A stretch of 64,000 nucleotides of DNA from JAPYTK01 sp964401935 (GTDB lineage Bacteria > Myxococcota_A > Polyangia > Polyangiales > Polyangiaceae), in the NCBI GenBank assembly GCA_964401935.1, contig CAYOAL010000011.1, positions 62,001 through 126,000 on the forward strand, read 5' to 3'. Shown in pieces: positions 8,758 through 17,347 of the stretch (positions are counted from its first letter, which is position 1; each line of letters starts with the position of its first letter). The translations under genes and the position numbers were made by a program. Below the pieces are notes generated by a model. The model was not told the origin of the DNA. It searched no databases and was given only the letters and a program-made list of their open reading frames with translations.

Positions 8758-8950
8758 GGATGCACGTAGCGGGAGGGCGCGCGACGCGTCAAGCGCTCGC
8801 AACCATGCGAAGCCCAACGCGAGAGGGGGCCTTGGGCTGGCCCCTCGGCCCACCCTCGACCGACCCCGCGCGGGCCCCACGCGGGGCTCCCGAGCGGCGG
8901 AGCGGCGGGTACCGAAACGGCCGCACGTGTGTGACTAGGTATACAAGTGG

Positions 8951-8972
8951 CTGCAATTGCAGGAGAATTCTC
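8951..8972. promoter_or_regulatory. Two abutting palindromes, candidate operators
   Basis: CTGCAATTGCAG (8951-8962) and GAGAATTCTC (8963-8972) are both perfect palindromes and touch each other. They lie in the divergent region before the hydrolase operon and the MerR-type gene. A protein-binding role is inferred only. Confidence 0.4.
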
Positions 8973-9076
8973 GCTCGATGGAGGCGATCGTCGTGACGAA
9001 AAATGTCCGAGCAACGATCGGATTCGGCTGAAAAGGTATGGGATTGCCGCGGCCGAAAAAAAAGGCCGGGCATTCA

Positions 9077-9106
9077 ATTGACTGGAATCCATTGAGTGGA
9101 ATACAT
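9077..9106 (+). promoter_or_regulatory. Sigma70-type promoter for the MerR-type gene
   Basis: TTGACT (9077-9082), an 18-bp spacer and TACATT (9101-9106). The spacer contains a TGGAAT(C/A)CATT direct repeat with a 15-bp period. MerR-family regulators typically bind promoters with lengthened spacers, so autoregulation is possible but unproven. The predicted transcript starts about 100 nt before the ATG. Confidence 0.5.
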
Positions 9107-9136
9107 TCGCTCGCGTTCCGAGGGTGTCCACATGCA

Positions 9137-9148
9137 ATCCACAGGATG
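9137..9148. promoter_or_regulatory. ATCCACAGGATG motif, copy 1
   Basis: This 12-bp sequence occurs again, identical, at 9821-9832 before the sigma-like gene. The core ATCC-ACA-GGAT is an inverted repeat. A related GCATCCACATGG lies at 9174-9185. It may be a shared operator of the two adjacent regulator genes. Confidence 0.35.
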
Positions 9149-9211
9149 CCCGTAGGTTTTCCGCTCGGATGTTGCATCCACATGGCTCAGCGGTGAGGGG
9201 AATCGACGAGG

Positions 9212-9736
9212 ATGGTCAAAGTCCCCGAGAGCGTGCTCAAGAAGATCGAAAAAGAGCATGTCGACGGGATCACCTCTGCCGATCTCCTCGCGTTCTTCGA
9301 ATCGCAGGGCATTCGCTTCGGCGAGGCGACGCTGCGGAAATGGGTTCAGCTCGGTCTGCTCCCCCGCAGCGTGCGTGTAGGCACCAAAGGAAAGCACCAG
9401 GGCTCGAAGGGGAAGTATCCCACTCGGGTCGTCCGACAGATTCTCCGCATCAAAGAGTTGATGGCGAAGGATTTGACGATCGAGGAGATCCAGCGGCAAG
9501 TTTTGTTCGTCCGTGGGGATCTCGAGGCGCTCGAGCAGACGCTCGAGCAAATCTTCGCCAAGCTCGGTGAGATTGCGAGCGAGCGCGAGGGGAAGATGAC
9601 GACGATGCGATCAGTGGGGGCCGATTTGGCGCGGGCACAAGCGCTCGCGACGGATCTGGTCGACCGCCTCGAGAAGATCGAGGAACGGCTCACTGGTGAC
9701 GAGGATGCGAAGGGGGCGGAGGTAGCGGCGTCGTAG
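9212..9736 (+). CDS. MerR-family transcriptional regulator
   Basis: 174 residues. The N-terminal third holds a winged helix-turn-helix of MerR type: SADLLAFFESQGIRFGEATLRKW, then LGLLPRS, then a wing-like GTKGKHQGSKGKYPTRVV and the LRIKELMAKDLTIEEIQ helix. The rest is a predicted coiled coil (~105-165) with no ligand-binding domain or metal-binding Cys cluster, so no effector can be named. The ATG at 9212 follows a GACGAGG ribosome binding site. It has its own promoter at 9077 and is followed 233 nt later by a second regulator gene with the same ATCCACAGGATG element upstream. Confidence 0.85.
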   Translation: MVKVPESVLKKIEKEHVDGITSADLLAFFESQGIRFGEATLRKWVQLGLLPRSVRVGTKGKHQGSKGKYPTRVVRQILRIKELMAKDLTIEEIQRQVLFVRGDLEALEQTLEQIFAKLGEIASEREGKMTTMRSVGADLARAQALATDLVDRLEKIEERLTGDEDAKGAEVAAS

Positions 9737-9820
9737 GCCCTACCTGGCGGACCGAGAGTCGAGCTCGGAGCATGTGCACGTTGAACGGAATGTGAGACCC
9801 ATCATGGTGGCTGCGCACCC

Positions 9821-9832
9821 ATCCACAGGATG
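9821..9832. promoter_or_regulatory. ATCCACAGGATG motif, copy 2
   Basis: Identical to the motif at 9137-9148. Here it extends to CATCC-ACA-GGATG, a perfect 5-bp-arm inverted repeat, 138 nt before the ATG of the sigma-like gene. Confidence 0.35.
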
Positions 9833-9969
9833 AGCAGCAGCCCCCGAGCCCGGCGCGGTGGCCGGCACAGGTGAGGACGGAGCGCCTTCGGGGCCTTCGT
9901 CCAGACGAGGTTTGCTGCACCTTCGAGGCGAAGGGGTGGCGTTGTTTTGCGTGTTGAACGGGAGGAACC

Positions 9970-10602
9970 ATGGCCAGTGACGCGACCGAGAAGCTGATGA
10001 AAGCCGTCGAGGTAGGAGAGCTCGACGTGAACGAGATCGATCCGCTTGCGATCGACGGCACGCTGGCCCGCAGCAAGAACGTGCAGACCGCCGAGACGGC
10101 GGTGACGCGGGAGCAACGCCGCTCTCGCCGCAAGCGAGCCATCCGCGCGCGCACCATCAGCGTCAAGCGCATGACCAAGCGCGAGCTCGAGCTCGGTCGA
10201 CTGCTCTACCCCGAGACCGACTACTGGAAGCCGCGCACGCGCGAAGCGTGCCTGGGGCCGGGCGAGGGCAGTGAGCGCCCCTGTCCGTTCGTGTCGTGCA
10301 AGCACCACCTGTACCTGGATGTGTCGCCGCGCACCGGCGCCATCAAGCTGAACTTCCCCGATCTGGAGGTGTGGGAGATGAAGGAGACCTGCGCGCTCGA
10401 CATCGCCGATCGGGGGGGCACCACGCTCGAGGACGTGGGCGCGATCATGAACCTGACGCGCGAGCGCATCCGCCAGGTGGAGGTTCGCGCGCTCGCCAAG
10501 CTCGAGGCGCTGCGCGACATGGAGGCGCTTCGCGACTACGTGGACGAGGGTCCCGTCGGTCGACGGCGGCTCCCGGTGATCTCCGACGAAGACGAGCTCT
10601 GA
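9970..10602 (+). CDS. Sigma-70 region 4-like DNA-binding regulator
   Basis: 210 residues. The C-terminal part is a sigma-70 region 4 type helix-turn-helix: TTLEDVGAIMNLTRERIRQVEVRAL at ~150-175. The middle holds a Cys-containing segment (CLGPGEGSERPCPFVSCKHH, ~94-113) that I recognise from small sigma-like DNA-binding proteins of delta-proteobacteria and myxobacteria. Sigma regions 2 and 3 are absent, so it is probably not a full sigma factor but a promoter-binding accessory regulator. The ATG follows a strong GGGAGG ribosome binding site. It sits just behind a MerR-type regulator and is closed by a strong hairpin at 10629. Confidence 0.85.
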   Translation: MASDATEKLMKAVEVGELDVNEIDPLAIDGTLARSKNVQTAETAVTREQRRSRRKRAIRARTISVKRMTKRELELGRLLYPETDYWKPRTREACLGPGEGSERPCPFVSCKHHLYLDVSPRTGAIKLNFPDLEVWEMKETCALDIADRGGTTLEDVGAIMNLTRERIRQVEVRALAKLEALRDMEALRDYVDEGPVGRRRLPVISDEDEL

Positions 10603-10628
10603 GCGCGGGCTGCGCCAGGGCGCCTCTC

Positions 10629-10658
10629 ACGACCCCGTGCTCTCGAGCGCGGGGTCGT
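10629..10658. terminator. Bidirectional hairpin terminator
   Basis: ACGACCCCG (10629-10637) pairs perfectly with CGGGGTCGT (10650-10658), and the interior GCTC/GAGC pairs too, giving a nearly continuous 14-bp stem. CTGCATTTTG follows on the plus strand. It lies between the convergent sigma-like gene and the TPR gene and may serve both. Confidence 0.6.
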
Positions 10659-10822
10659 CTGCATTTTGTGCGATCGCGCTCTGCCCGCGGGCGGCTCGAG
10701 ACCTGACCTCCAAAGACCGGCCTCTCGCGTAGCGCGCTTGGCGTTGGGGCCCCCAGCCCGACGCGGTGGGTGGGGCCGCGCGCAGCGTGGACGGAGGGTG
10801 CGGCCGCACCTCACGGCAAGCT

Positions 10823-11899
10823 TCAGTGTTCTTCGGGTCCGGTCGCCACCCCGATCGCGTCGAAGCTCATCTCGTCGAGCTCGCGCGTCTCCGCGAGCTC
10901 GAGTCGCAGATCGGCGAGCGCGGCTTGGAGCTCGGTGTCGAGCGCCTCGAGGATGGTCTCTTGCACGGCGGCGAGGCCGCTCGCTGCGCGCAGCACGTTG
11001 ACGGCGTAGATGAACACCCGCAGCTGCACCTGCTCGGGGGTCACCGCGAGGGGCTCGTCGTCCGCCTCCGCGCCGATCAACACCGCGTCCACGAGGGCCA
11101 TGGCGCGTGGATCGACCCCGTCGACCACCGCCTCGGGCCCGGGCAGATCGGTGATGAACACGTCGGCCACGTCCATGAAGGCGCGAAGCTCGGGGGCGAG
11201 CTCGGCGGTCGCCTTCTGGGTGAACAGCATGAACGCTTCGCTGTTCGGCGCCCACGGCGGCATCCCGATCTCGATCTCGAGCTGGCGCGACTGCAGGAAG
11301 CGGGCCGCCGCCGAGCGCGAGTCGCCCTCGAGCTCGTGGAGGAGGCCGCGGTAGTACAGCGCTTCCGCGTTGTCGGGCTGGACGGAGAGGCTGGCGTCGA
11401 TGAGCTCGGTCGCGCGCTCGTGCTCGCCGAGCTCGTAGAAGGCGCGGCCTGCGAGGAAGTTCTGTGTGGCGTTCTCGAACGGACCCCGGGGCAGACGAGC
11501 CAAGAGCGCGCGGGCCTCGTCGGATTGACCGAGGGCGAGGAGCGCTTCGAACTTCAAGAGCAGGGCGTCGATGACCTCGTCTTCGTACTCGGTGAGATCG
11601 AGCACCTGGTTGCAGAACTCGATGGCGTCCTCGAACTGCCCCATCGGGTGCACGAGCAGCTCGGCCGCGTTGAGCATCGCCTCCACGTAGGCATCATCGA
11701 GGCAGATGGCCTGCTGATAGGCCTCGATCGCTTCGTCGCAGTCGCCGTCGAGGGCAGCGACGTAGCCGAGCAGGTTGTGCACCTCGGGGGAGTTGGGGTT
11801 CAGCTCCAAGGCGCGCCGCGCCGACGAGGCCGCACCCTGGGTGTCTCCACGCTGTGCGAGGTCCCACCCCCGCTCCAGATGTGCCGACAGCTGATCCAT
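10823..11899 (-). CDS. TPR protein with possible degenerate zincin-like domain
   Basis: 358 residues, no signal peptide. Residues 1-~215 are tandem TPR helices (RALELNPNSPEVHNLLGY, SLSVQPDNAEALYYRGLL). Residues ~225-345 loosely resemble the minimal zincin-like metallopeptidase family: LRAFMDVADVFITDLPGPE matches the usual early core, but the place where HExxH is expected reads ETILEALD. The resemblance is inferred by eye and would make this a non-catalytic domain. TTGACT-17 bp-AAATGA on the minus strand ends 7 nt before the ATG, so the mRNA may be leaderless. The gene lies 80 nt downstream of the L,D-transpeptidase gene. Confidence 0.75.
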   Translation of the reverse strand: MDQLSAHLERGWDLAQRGDTQGAASSARRALELNPNSPEVHNLLGYVAALDGDCDEAIEAYQQAICLDDAYVEAMLNAAELLVHPMGQFEDAIEFCNQVLDLTEYEDEVIDALLLKFEALLALGQSDEARALLARLPRGPFENATQNFLAGRAFYELGEHERATELIDASLSVQPDNAEALYYRGLLHELEGDSRSAAARFLQSRQLEIEIGMPPWAPNSEAFMLFTQKATAELAPELRAFMDVADVFITDLPGPEAVVDGVDPRAMALVDAVLIGAEADDEPLAVTPEQVQLRVFIYAVNVLRAASGLAAVQETILEALDTELQAALADLRLELAETRELDEMSFDAIGVATGPEEH

Positions 11900-11905
11900 C
11901 GCTGC

Positions 11906-11934
11906 TCATTTCGCCGGCGGCGAGAGAGAGTCAA
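11906..11934 (-). promoter_or_regulatory. Promoter of the TPR gene, near-leaderless
   Basis: On the minus strand TTGACT (11934-11929), a 17-bp spacer and a weak AAATGA (11911-11906) are followed 7 nt later by the ATG at 11899. Confidence 0.4.
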
Positions 11935-11979
11935 GAACAACGTGGTGTCCTCGAGGATGGCTGGCCCGCGAGCGCCGAG

Positions 11980-13992
11980 CTACTCGTGGACGACGACGAG
12001 GGTGCCTCTGCGTTTGTCGGAGGAGAAGATCCCATGCCAGCCGCGCGGCACCTTCGGTTCGGTCCACTCGAAGACGCGCTTGGCGTCGGCGGGCGCGAGG
12101 TTCACGCAGCCGTGGCTCTGCTCGCGACCGAAGTTGTTGTGCCAGAAGGCGCCGTGGAGGGCATACGAGCCGTCGTAGTACTGCACGTAGGGCACGTCCT
12201 GAATGCTGTACGGAAGGTCGTCGGCCGGACCGTCGCCATCCATGGTGGTGGCGATGTGCTTCTCGCGGATGCGCCACTTCCCCGTCTTGGTGCGGTGGTC
12301 TTTCGCCTTCACGTTGGAGCGCTTGCCGGGGGAGATCAGCGTCGCAAACACCGGCTTGTCGCCTTCGAAGAGCACCAGGGTGCGGCGCGACACGTTGACG
12401 TCGACCCATTTCTCGTCGGCGCGCACCTCTTCCGGTCGTTTGCCCGGATCGGTGTACGTTCCGTGCAGCTCCTTCATCCACCAGCCGTCCACCGTCTCGC
12501 GGTAGCGCTGCTTGTCGTGGATGCGCGTCTTGCCGGTGAGTCCGAACGACGCGAAGCGCTTGAGCGAGCCGCCCTGTTTGGGTTTGTCCGCGTCTTCGGG
12601 CCAGTCGTACTTGAAGGCTTTGACGCTCTGGATGAAGCCGGCGTGCTTCACGCCCTCGGGCATCTCGAAGCCCGAGAGGTCGGGCGTCTTCGGGATGATC
12701 ATCCGATCCGCGGGCGCGACGAGGCCGTCGGTGGTCTTGTACCACATGCGGTTGTTCCATCCGAAGGTGCGATCGATCGCGATGAAGAAGCCCTTGACCA
12801 TGCGCTTGGAGAGCGTCCCGTCGCCCTCCTCGAGATCGGAGAGCTTCACGTTCACCTTCTCGCCCTTCTTGGTCTGCCACCACGGCTGCGGCTCCTCGGC
12901 GCCGCCGCCGCCTACCGCTTCCCCGGGGAGGCCGGCGTTGGGATCGAGGAACTGGGCAGGGGAGTCGGTGCCGCTCGGGTCGGCGGAGGTGCTCGCGCGC
13001 GGCGCGTCGCTCGGAGAGGGTGTGTCGGCGCGGGGCTGATCTGCGTTCTCGGCGTCTCTCAGCGCCTCTCGCACCTTCTCGTCGTTGGGTTTCTTGTCCT
13101 TGTCCTGCGCCTTGTCCTTGTCTTGCGCCTTGTCCTTGTCTTGCGCCTTGTCCTTGTCTTGCGCCTTGTCCTTGTCTTGCGCCTTGTCCTTCTTCAGGTA
13201 CGGCTCGTACTCCATCATGTCCTCGATGGAAGGGACGGAGACGTAGAGCGGCGTGCCGTGGGCCGTGTTGTAGGCGTAGCGGTAGGGCAACAGATCGTCG
13301 AGGTTGGGCGCCTTCACGCCCAGCTTCACGCGCGGATCCTCGACGTTGGTGGTGGCGTATTTGCCGCAGACGTAGCCGCCGTCGACGAGCGGGTAGAAGC
13401 CCTGCTTGCACGACTCGGTCTTGATCGGTTTGTCGATCACCGGCACTTTGCCGCCGCGACGAATGTAGCCCAGCCGGTTGCGGGAGAACCGAGCGGTGGG
13501 GTAGATGGGCGTCGCTTGCGCGAGGGCCCCCAGCCACGGACCCTCCCACGGCTTGTCCACCGGCTCGGGCGCGGGCAGCTCCGGTTCGTCCACCTCCGGA
13601 GCCTTGGAGTCGTCGGGCGGCTCGGGGGGCGCCGGCAGCGCGCTGAATGGATCGGCGGACGCGGTGGCGACCTCGGTCGTCGGTCCGGGCGGGGGTGCGT
13701 CGTTTCCGCAGCCGCTCGCCCAGGTGATGGTGGCGAGCGCGCCGGCGCCGGCGATCACGCCGAGGATGGCACCGAGCGCGGTGGCCCCGCGGCCGCTCGC
13801 GGCAGGCGCGCGGTGACGGTCGACGGGGGGCTCGGAGGGACGTCGCATGTTAGGCGCAGCGGCGCCGCCCCCGAGGCTGCGCATGGGGCTCCTGCTGTTC
13901 GACCGCGTCCGGCCGACGCGCTCGTTCTTCCGAGGGCTGCCGTGGACGTGGCCTTGGGCGGGGCTGCCGTTGGCTGGGTGACGGTTGGCCAT
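11980..13992 (-). CDS. L,D-transpeptidase (YkuD family), membrane-anchored
   Basis: 670 residues. The C-terminal ~150 residues are a YkuD catalytic domain with HGAFWHNNFG and the nucleophile motif SHGCVNL (Cys near residue 627). Such enzymes make 3-3 peptidoglycan cross-links or attach lipoproteins to the wall. N-terminal: an Arg/Pro-rich leader, then a hydrophobic stretch ending in WASGCGND, which could be a transmembrane anchor or lipobox (Cys ~95). The middle has an SH3-like segment (~155-210) and five KDKAQD repeats (~270-300). The true start may be internal (ATG codons before RSLGGG and RRPSEPP), since the first 50 residues have low complexity. Long Asp/Pro linkers suggest reach through the periplasm. 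Confidence 0.9.
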   Translation of the reverse strand: MANRHPANGSPAQGHVHGSPRKNERVGRTRSNSRSPMRSLGGGAAAPNMRRPSEPPVDRHRAPAASGRGATALGAILGVIAGAGALATITWASGCGNDAPPPGPTTEVATASADPFSALPAPPEPPDDSKAPEVDEPELPAPEPVDKPWEGPWLGALAQATPIYPTARFSRNRLGYIRRGGKVPVIDKPIKTESCKQGFYPLVDGGYVCGKYATTNVEDPRVKLGVKAPNLDDLLPYRYAYNTAHGTPLYVSVPSIEDMMEYEPYLKKDKAQDKDKAQDKDKAQDKDKAQDKDKAQDKDKKPNDEKVREALRDAENADQPRADTPSPSDAPRASTSADPSGTDSPAQFLDPNAGLPGEAVGGGGAEEPQPWWQTKKGEKVNVKLSDLEEGDGTLSKRMVKGFFIAIDRTFGWNNRMWYKTTDGLVAPADRMIIPKTPDLSGFEMPEGVKHAGFIQSVKAFKYDWPEDADKPKQGGSLKRFASFGLTGKTRIHDKQRYRETVDGWWMKELHGTYTDPGKRPEEVRADEKWVDVNVSRRTLVLFEGDKPVFATLISPGKRSNVKAKDHRTKTGKWRIREKHIATTMDGDGPADDLPYSIQDVPYVQYYDGSYALHGAFWHNNFGREQSHGCVNLAPADAKRVFEWTEPKVPRGWHGIFSSDKRRGTLVVVHE
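13093..13182 (-). repeat. Five 18-bp tandem repeats encoding KDKAQD
   Basis: Five contiguous 18-bp units, four identical and one with a single change, lie within the L,D-transpeptidase gene. The period is a multiple of three, so copy number can change without a frameshift. A sixth partial unit follows. Confidence 0.9.
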
Positions 13993-14216
13993 GGGGCTCT
14001 GGAGTGTGGCGGAAACGTGCTCGGCGCGGCGCTGGTCGCGCGACGCGCTTTGGCTTTAGTACCTGCTTTGGCGGTTGTCGAACCAGTTTCTTGGCAGTTT
14101 GGGCGGCGCTGACCATGTCGCGGCGAGCGGGGCTTGCGAGGGGCGTGCCGTGCGCCGTGACGTCGCGGTTTTGCGCGAAATGCGTGGCGTTTTTCTTCGC
14201 GTGCTAGCAGTTTTGT

Positions 14217-15758
14217 GTGGTGAAGCTGACGCAGGCACGTGGCTCGGCAGACACATGGTCGGCCCCGTGGGGGATCGTCGAGCCGAGCCTGCGCCCGATC
14301 ACCATCACCCTCGTGGTGGCCCTCGTGCTGCACGTGGTGCCGCCGCTCGTGCCCGTCGACGCGCTGATCGGCTGGGCAGGGTTCCTCTTGGCCGACGAGC
14401 CCGAGCCGACGGAAGTGCCGGAGCAAGACGTCATCGTCCCCATCGAGCTCGACATGTTCGTGGACGAGCCGACGGGGGCAGGCCCCGCCGGCGACGACGG
14501 CGCGAGCGCGTCGACCGAGCCGCGCGCCGCTGGCGCGCCGGCCACGGAGGTGGTGGTGGTGCCGATGCCGCGCGAGCCGAAGCCCCCGCCGGTCCCGCCG
14601 CCCCCCGCGCCCGAGGAGACCCAGGAGGACAAGCCGGCCCCCCCGCCGGCCGAGCCGAAGACTCCCGCGCCCTCGGAGCCGCCGGCGCCGTCGAACGAGG
14701 ACGAACCGGCGAAGGACGCCGAGGCGAAGCCGAAGCTGCGGCTCAAGGGCGCCTTCGACGCCGCCGCAGACAACAACGTGGCGCGGGCCGAGCACCCCAA
14801 CGTCAACATCTACATCGCGGGCTCCGAGCTCCGGAAGCGCGATCTCGCCACCATGTTCGGCGATCTCCTCAACTCGGTGCCGGAGTGGAAGCTGCTGCTC
14901 GGCGGCACCGACATCGATCCCATCGCGCACTTCGATCACGTGCTCATCAGCGCGCCCCACATGCGGAACAAGGCGCGCTGGATCGTGGCGAGGGTGGGCT
15001 ACAACGTCCCCGACGAGACGATGAAGGCGGCCATCGACACGGCGGCCAAGCGCTCGAAAGGGGCGTGGCTCGGTGACTACGCGCTGCCGGTGGCGTCGGT
15101 GGACGACGACACCCGACGGGTGGTGCTGATCGAGGACCGCGATCAGATCGTGGTGTTGCCCAAGGAGGCCGAAGCGCAGATCCCGAAGCTCGAGAAGGTG
15201 GGCCGGTTCCCGCGGGAGCCGGCGGCGGGGATCTTCCTCGACATGATCAAGCCGGCCAACGCTTTTGCCTCCAAGTTCCCCTTCCCCAAGTCGATCGAGA
15301 AGCTCACGGTGCGCCTGAGTCTCCCCGCCGACGGCAGCTACCTCATCGAGATGGAGCTGCTCGACGAGAGTCCGGAGGCGGCGAAGAAGAGCGCCAAGCT
15401 CCTCGAGGAGGAGATCGAGAAGCTCCGCCCCGTCCCGGGCCTGTCGCTGCTCGTCAAGGCGTACTTCATCGGCAAACCCACCTTCGAGACGGAGGGAGAG
15501 ATCATCCGCGCGAGCGCACCGGTCACGCGCGCCCAGGTCGAGCGCATCATGAAGCTCGTGCAGCTGTGGCTCGACCGCCGCGAGCAGGCCGCGGCCGAGA
15601 AGGCGGCCAGCGCGAAGGAGAAGAAGCGCAAGGCGGCCAAGAAGAAGGGCTCCCCGAACCGGCGCAAGGCGGAGGTGACGGAGCCGGCGAAGAAGAAGCC
15701 GAAGGGGGCGCCGCCGTCCAAGGGCCTGTTCGATCACCTTCGCGACAACGTCGAGTGA
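14217..15758 (+). CDS. Single-pass membrane protein of unknown function, Pro-rich
   Basis: 513 residues. A hydrophobic helix at ~28-48 (ITLVVALVLHVVPPLV) is followed by a long Pro/Glu/Ala-rich linker (~70-165), then a mixed globular domain (~180-450) and a Lys-rich tail (~455-510). The layout resembles TonB or periplasm-spanning proteins, but I see no TonB C-terminal motif, and I do not recognise the globular domain. The start GTG GTG follows TAGCAG by 7 nt, matching the leaderless-type spacing seen elsewhere in the window. It is followed by another unknown membrane protein on the same strand. Confidence 0.75.
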   Translation: MVKLTQARGSADTWSAPWGIVEPSLRPITITLVVALVLHVVPPLVPVDALIGWAGFLLADEPEPTEVPEQDVIVPIELDMFVDEPTGAGPAGDDGASASTEPRAAGAPATEVVVVPMPREPKPPPVPPPPAPEETQEDKPAPPPAEPKTPAPSEPPAPSNEDEPAKDAEAKPKLRLKGAFDAAADNNVARAEHPNVNIYIAGSELRKRDLATMFGDLLNSVPEWKLLLGGTDIDPIAHFDHVLISAPHMRNKARWIVARVGYNVPDETMKAAIDTAAKRSKGAWLGDYALPVASVDDDTRRVVLIEDRDQIVVLPKEAEAQIPKLEKVGRFPREPAAGIFLDMIKPANAFASKFPFPKSIEKLTVRLSLPADGSYLIEMELLDESPEAAKKSAKLLEEEIEKLRPVPGLSLLVKAYFIGKPTFETEGEIIRASAPVTRAQVERIMKLVQLWLDRREQAAAEKAASAKEKKRKAAKKKGSPNRRKAEVTEPAKKKPKGAPPSKGLFDHLRDNVE

Positions 15759-15953
15759 GAGGCGAGGCCCCCGTCCTGGGCGAGGCGTTGCTGGGTGGTC
15801 CCTTCGCGGGCGGAGCGCAGCCAGGCTCGAATAGTTGACGACGACCAGGCGTTGGGGCTAGGGAGCGACAGGGGCGGCGACCGCGCGCGGCGCTCTCGAG
15901 ACCAAGACCCGAAGCGGCGGCGACAAGCGCGCCATCGCCAGCCAGGACGACAA

Positions 15954-17210
15954 GTGGGCGACGATCAACGCGACATTCGTGAGCTGCTCGAGGCGCACCC
16001 CAAGCGTGATGCGCTCGCGCGGCTGGTGAGGACGGTGGCGATGAGCGCCGCCGACGAGCGGAGGTCCCGGTTCAGCGACGGCCTCGACGAGCTCCTGCGC
16101 GAGCTCGAGCTCGAGCCAGAGGACGGCGTGGTGGGCTCGATCAACGTGCTGCGGGTGTTGAGCAACACCGAGCCGCCGGCGTCGGAGGGGCGCGAGGTGC
16201 TGGCGCACCTCTTGATCCGAGGGCTGCACCTCGCCCACACCGCGCAAGACGGCGACGAGGCGGACCTCGCCTGGGCACGGGCCGCCGAGAGGCTGTGCTG
16301 GCTCGCCGCCAACACGCCGCTCTCGGCGCTCGGGGCCATCGACGCGGAGCTCGGGGAGGGGGCCACCGGCCTGTGGGACGAGCTCCGTTCCGTGGTGGCG
16401 CAGGCGGACGCAGGCGGCGCGAGCCGGGGGCGGGGGGAGGCGCTGGTCGCTGCGACGGCCCTCGCTTCGAGCGTGAGCCCGTCGGCGCAGGCCGCGCTCG
16501 AGACGCTCCGCCGGCAGCTCACCGATCCTCTTCTCCGCGCCGCAGTGAGCGTCTCGGCGCCGGCGCGCGTGGTGGAGGCTCAACCGGCGGAGGACGGCGA
16601 GCCGAGCGCCGCCCGCCGCTCTCCCGAGCGCGCGGATCTCGTCGGAGAGATCGTGCCGTCGCCGCTCGGACCGGTGGGCCTCGTGATCTCGACGGTGACG
16701 GGGTTCATCCTCTTGCGGTACCTGTTCCGCTTCGTGGCCAACGTGCTCTTGCGTTTCCGTCGCCCGGTCGAGATCAAGCTCACGCCCTCCGGCGTGTCGA
16801 TCGAGAGCAAGCTCGACGTGCTCGGTCGCACCGTCCGCACCGAGAAGACGCTCATCCCGCTCGGCAACCTCGCGCGGGCGGTGCGGGAGGTGAAGTACCC
16901 GCGCCTGTCGCTGTACGCTGGTCTGCTCGCGCTGTCGGTGGGTACCTTCGTGGGAGTGTCGCTCGCCACCGACGGTGCCCGGGCCGGCTCCCCGTCGCTG
17001 CTCATGCTCGGCGCGGTGATCGTCGTCGTGGGCGTCGCGCTCGACATGGTGTTCTCCACCTTGCTCCCCGGTCGCACGGGCCAGCATCGGGTGCTGTTCG
17101 TGCCACGGCGTGGGCGCACCTACGCGGTGCGGCTCGTGGACGACAGCGCCGCCGATCGCCTGCTCCGCACGCTGGCGTCGATGGATCCGAAGAGCGCGGT
17201 CGCGTCCTGA
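15954..17210 (+). CDS. Multi-pass membrane protein of unknown function
   Basis: 418 residues. The first ~220 residues are helical and soluble-looking (RDIRELLEAHPKRDALARLV, SAADERRSRFSDGLDELL). Membrane segments follow at ~240-270 (GLVISTVTGFILLRYLFRF), ~325-345 (YAGLLALSVGTFVGVSLA) and ~350-375. A small beta-rich piece between the first two may bind something on one face of the membrane. I do not recognise a family. The GTG at 15954 was chosen for its AGGA ribosome binding site and because upstream codons give Arg/Asp-rich non-coding-like sequence. Confidence 0.7.
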   Translation: MGDDQRDIRELLEAHPKRDALARLVRTVAMSAADERRSRFSDGLDELLRELELEPEDGVVGSINVLRVLSNTEPPASEGREVLAHLLIRGLHLAHTAQDGDEADLAWARAAERLCWLAANTPLSALGAIDAELGEGATGLWDELRSVVAQADAGGASRGRGEALVAATALASSVSPSAQAALETLRRQLTDPLLRAAVSVSAPARVVEAQPAEDGEPSAARRSPERADLVGEIVPSPLGPVGLVISTVTGFILLRYLFRFVANVLLRFRRPVEIKLTPSGVSIESKLDVLGRTVRTEKTLIPLGNLARAVREVKYPRLSLYAGLLALSVGTFVGVSLATDGARAGSPSLLMLGAVIVVVGVALDMVFSTLLPGRTGQHRVLFVPRRGRTYAVRLVDDSAADRLLRTLASMDPKSAVAS

Positions 17211-17347
17211 CCCGGGCCCTCGTGGCGCACGGACTCCGTGCTCGGGCGGCTTCCGCCGCGTCGAAGTTGGCCACGCCGCGGTGCGTCCGATACGGATGGG
17301 CACGTTGGGCCGCCGAAGGTGGCGCCCCATGAGAGCGAGGTCGAAAG

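Larger units (their letters stand above)
8758..9211. other. 454-bp divergent regulatory region
   Basis: No gene seen. The part from 8935 to 9205 is clearly richer in A+T than its surroundings. It holds two abutting perfect palindromes at 8951-8972, an A8 tract near 9056, a good sigma70-type promoter at 9077-9106 and three ATCCACA elements (9126-9184). It separates the minus-strand hydrolase/importer operon from the MerR-type gene. Confidence 0.7.

Noticed and set aside
8758..8880. Longer start for the alpha/beta-hydrolase protein
   Set aside because: Additional residues look non-coding; the fold begins at 8757.
4400..9000. Complete peptide importer operon with ATPases
   Set aside because: Only permeases and a binding protein are found; no Walker A/B ATPase gene lies on either side.
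9120..9190. Replication origin with DnaA boxes
   Set aside because: The TCCACA elements match DnaA boxes only partly, and no dnaA, dnaN or gidA lies nearby; they fit better as regulator sites.
13093..13182. CRISPR array
   Set aside because: Repeats are contiguous 18-bp units without spacers and encode a peptide linker.
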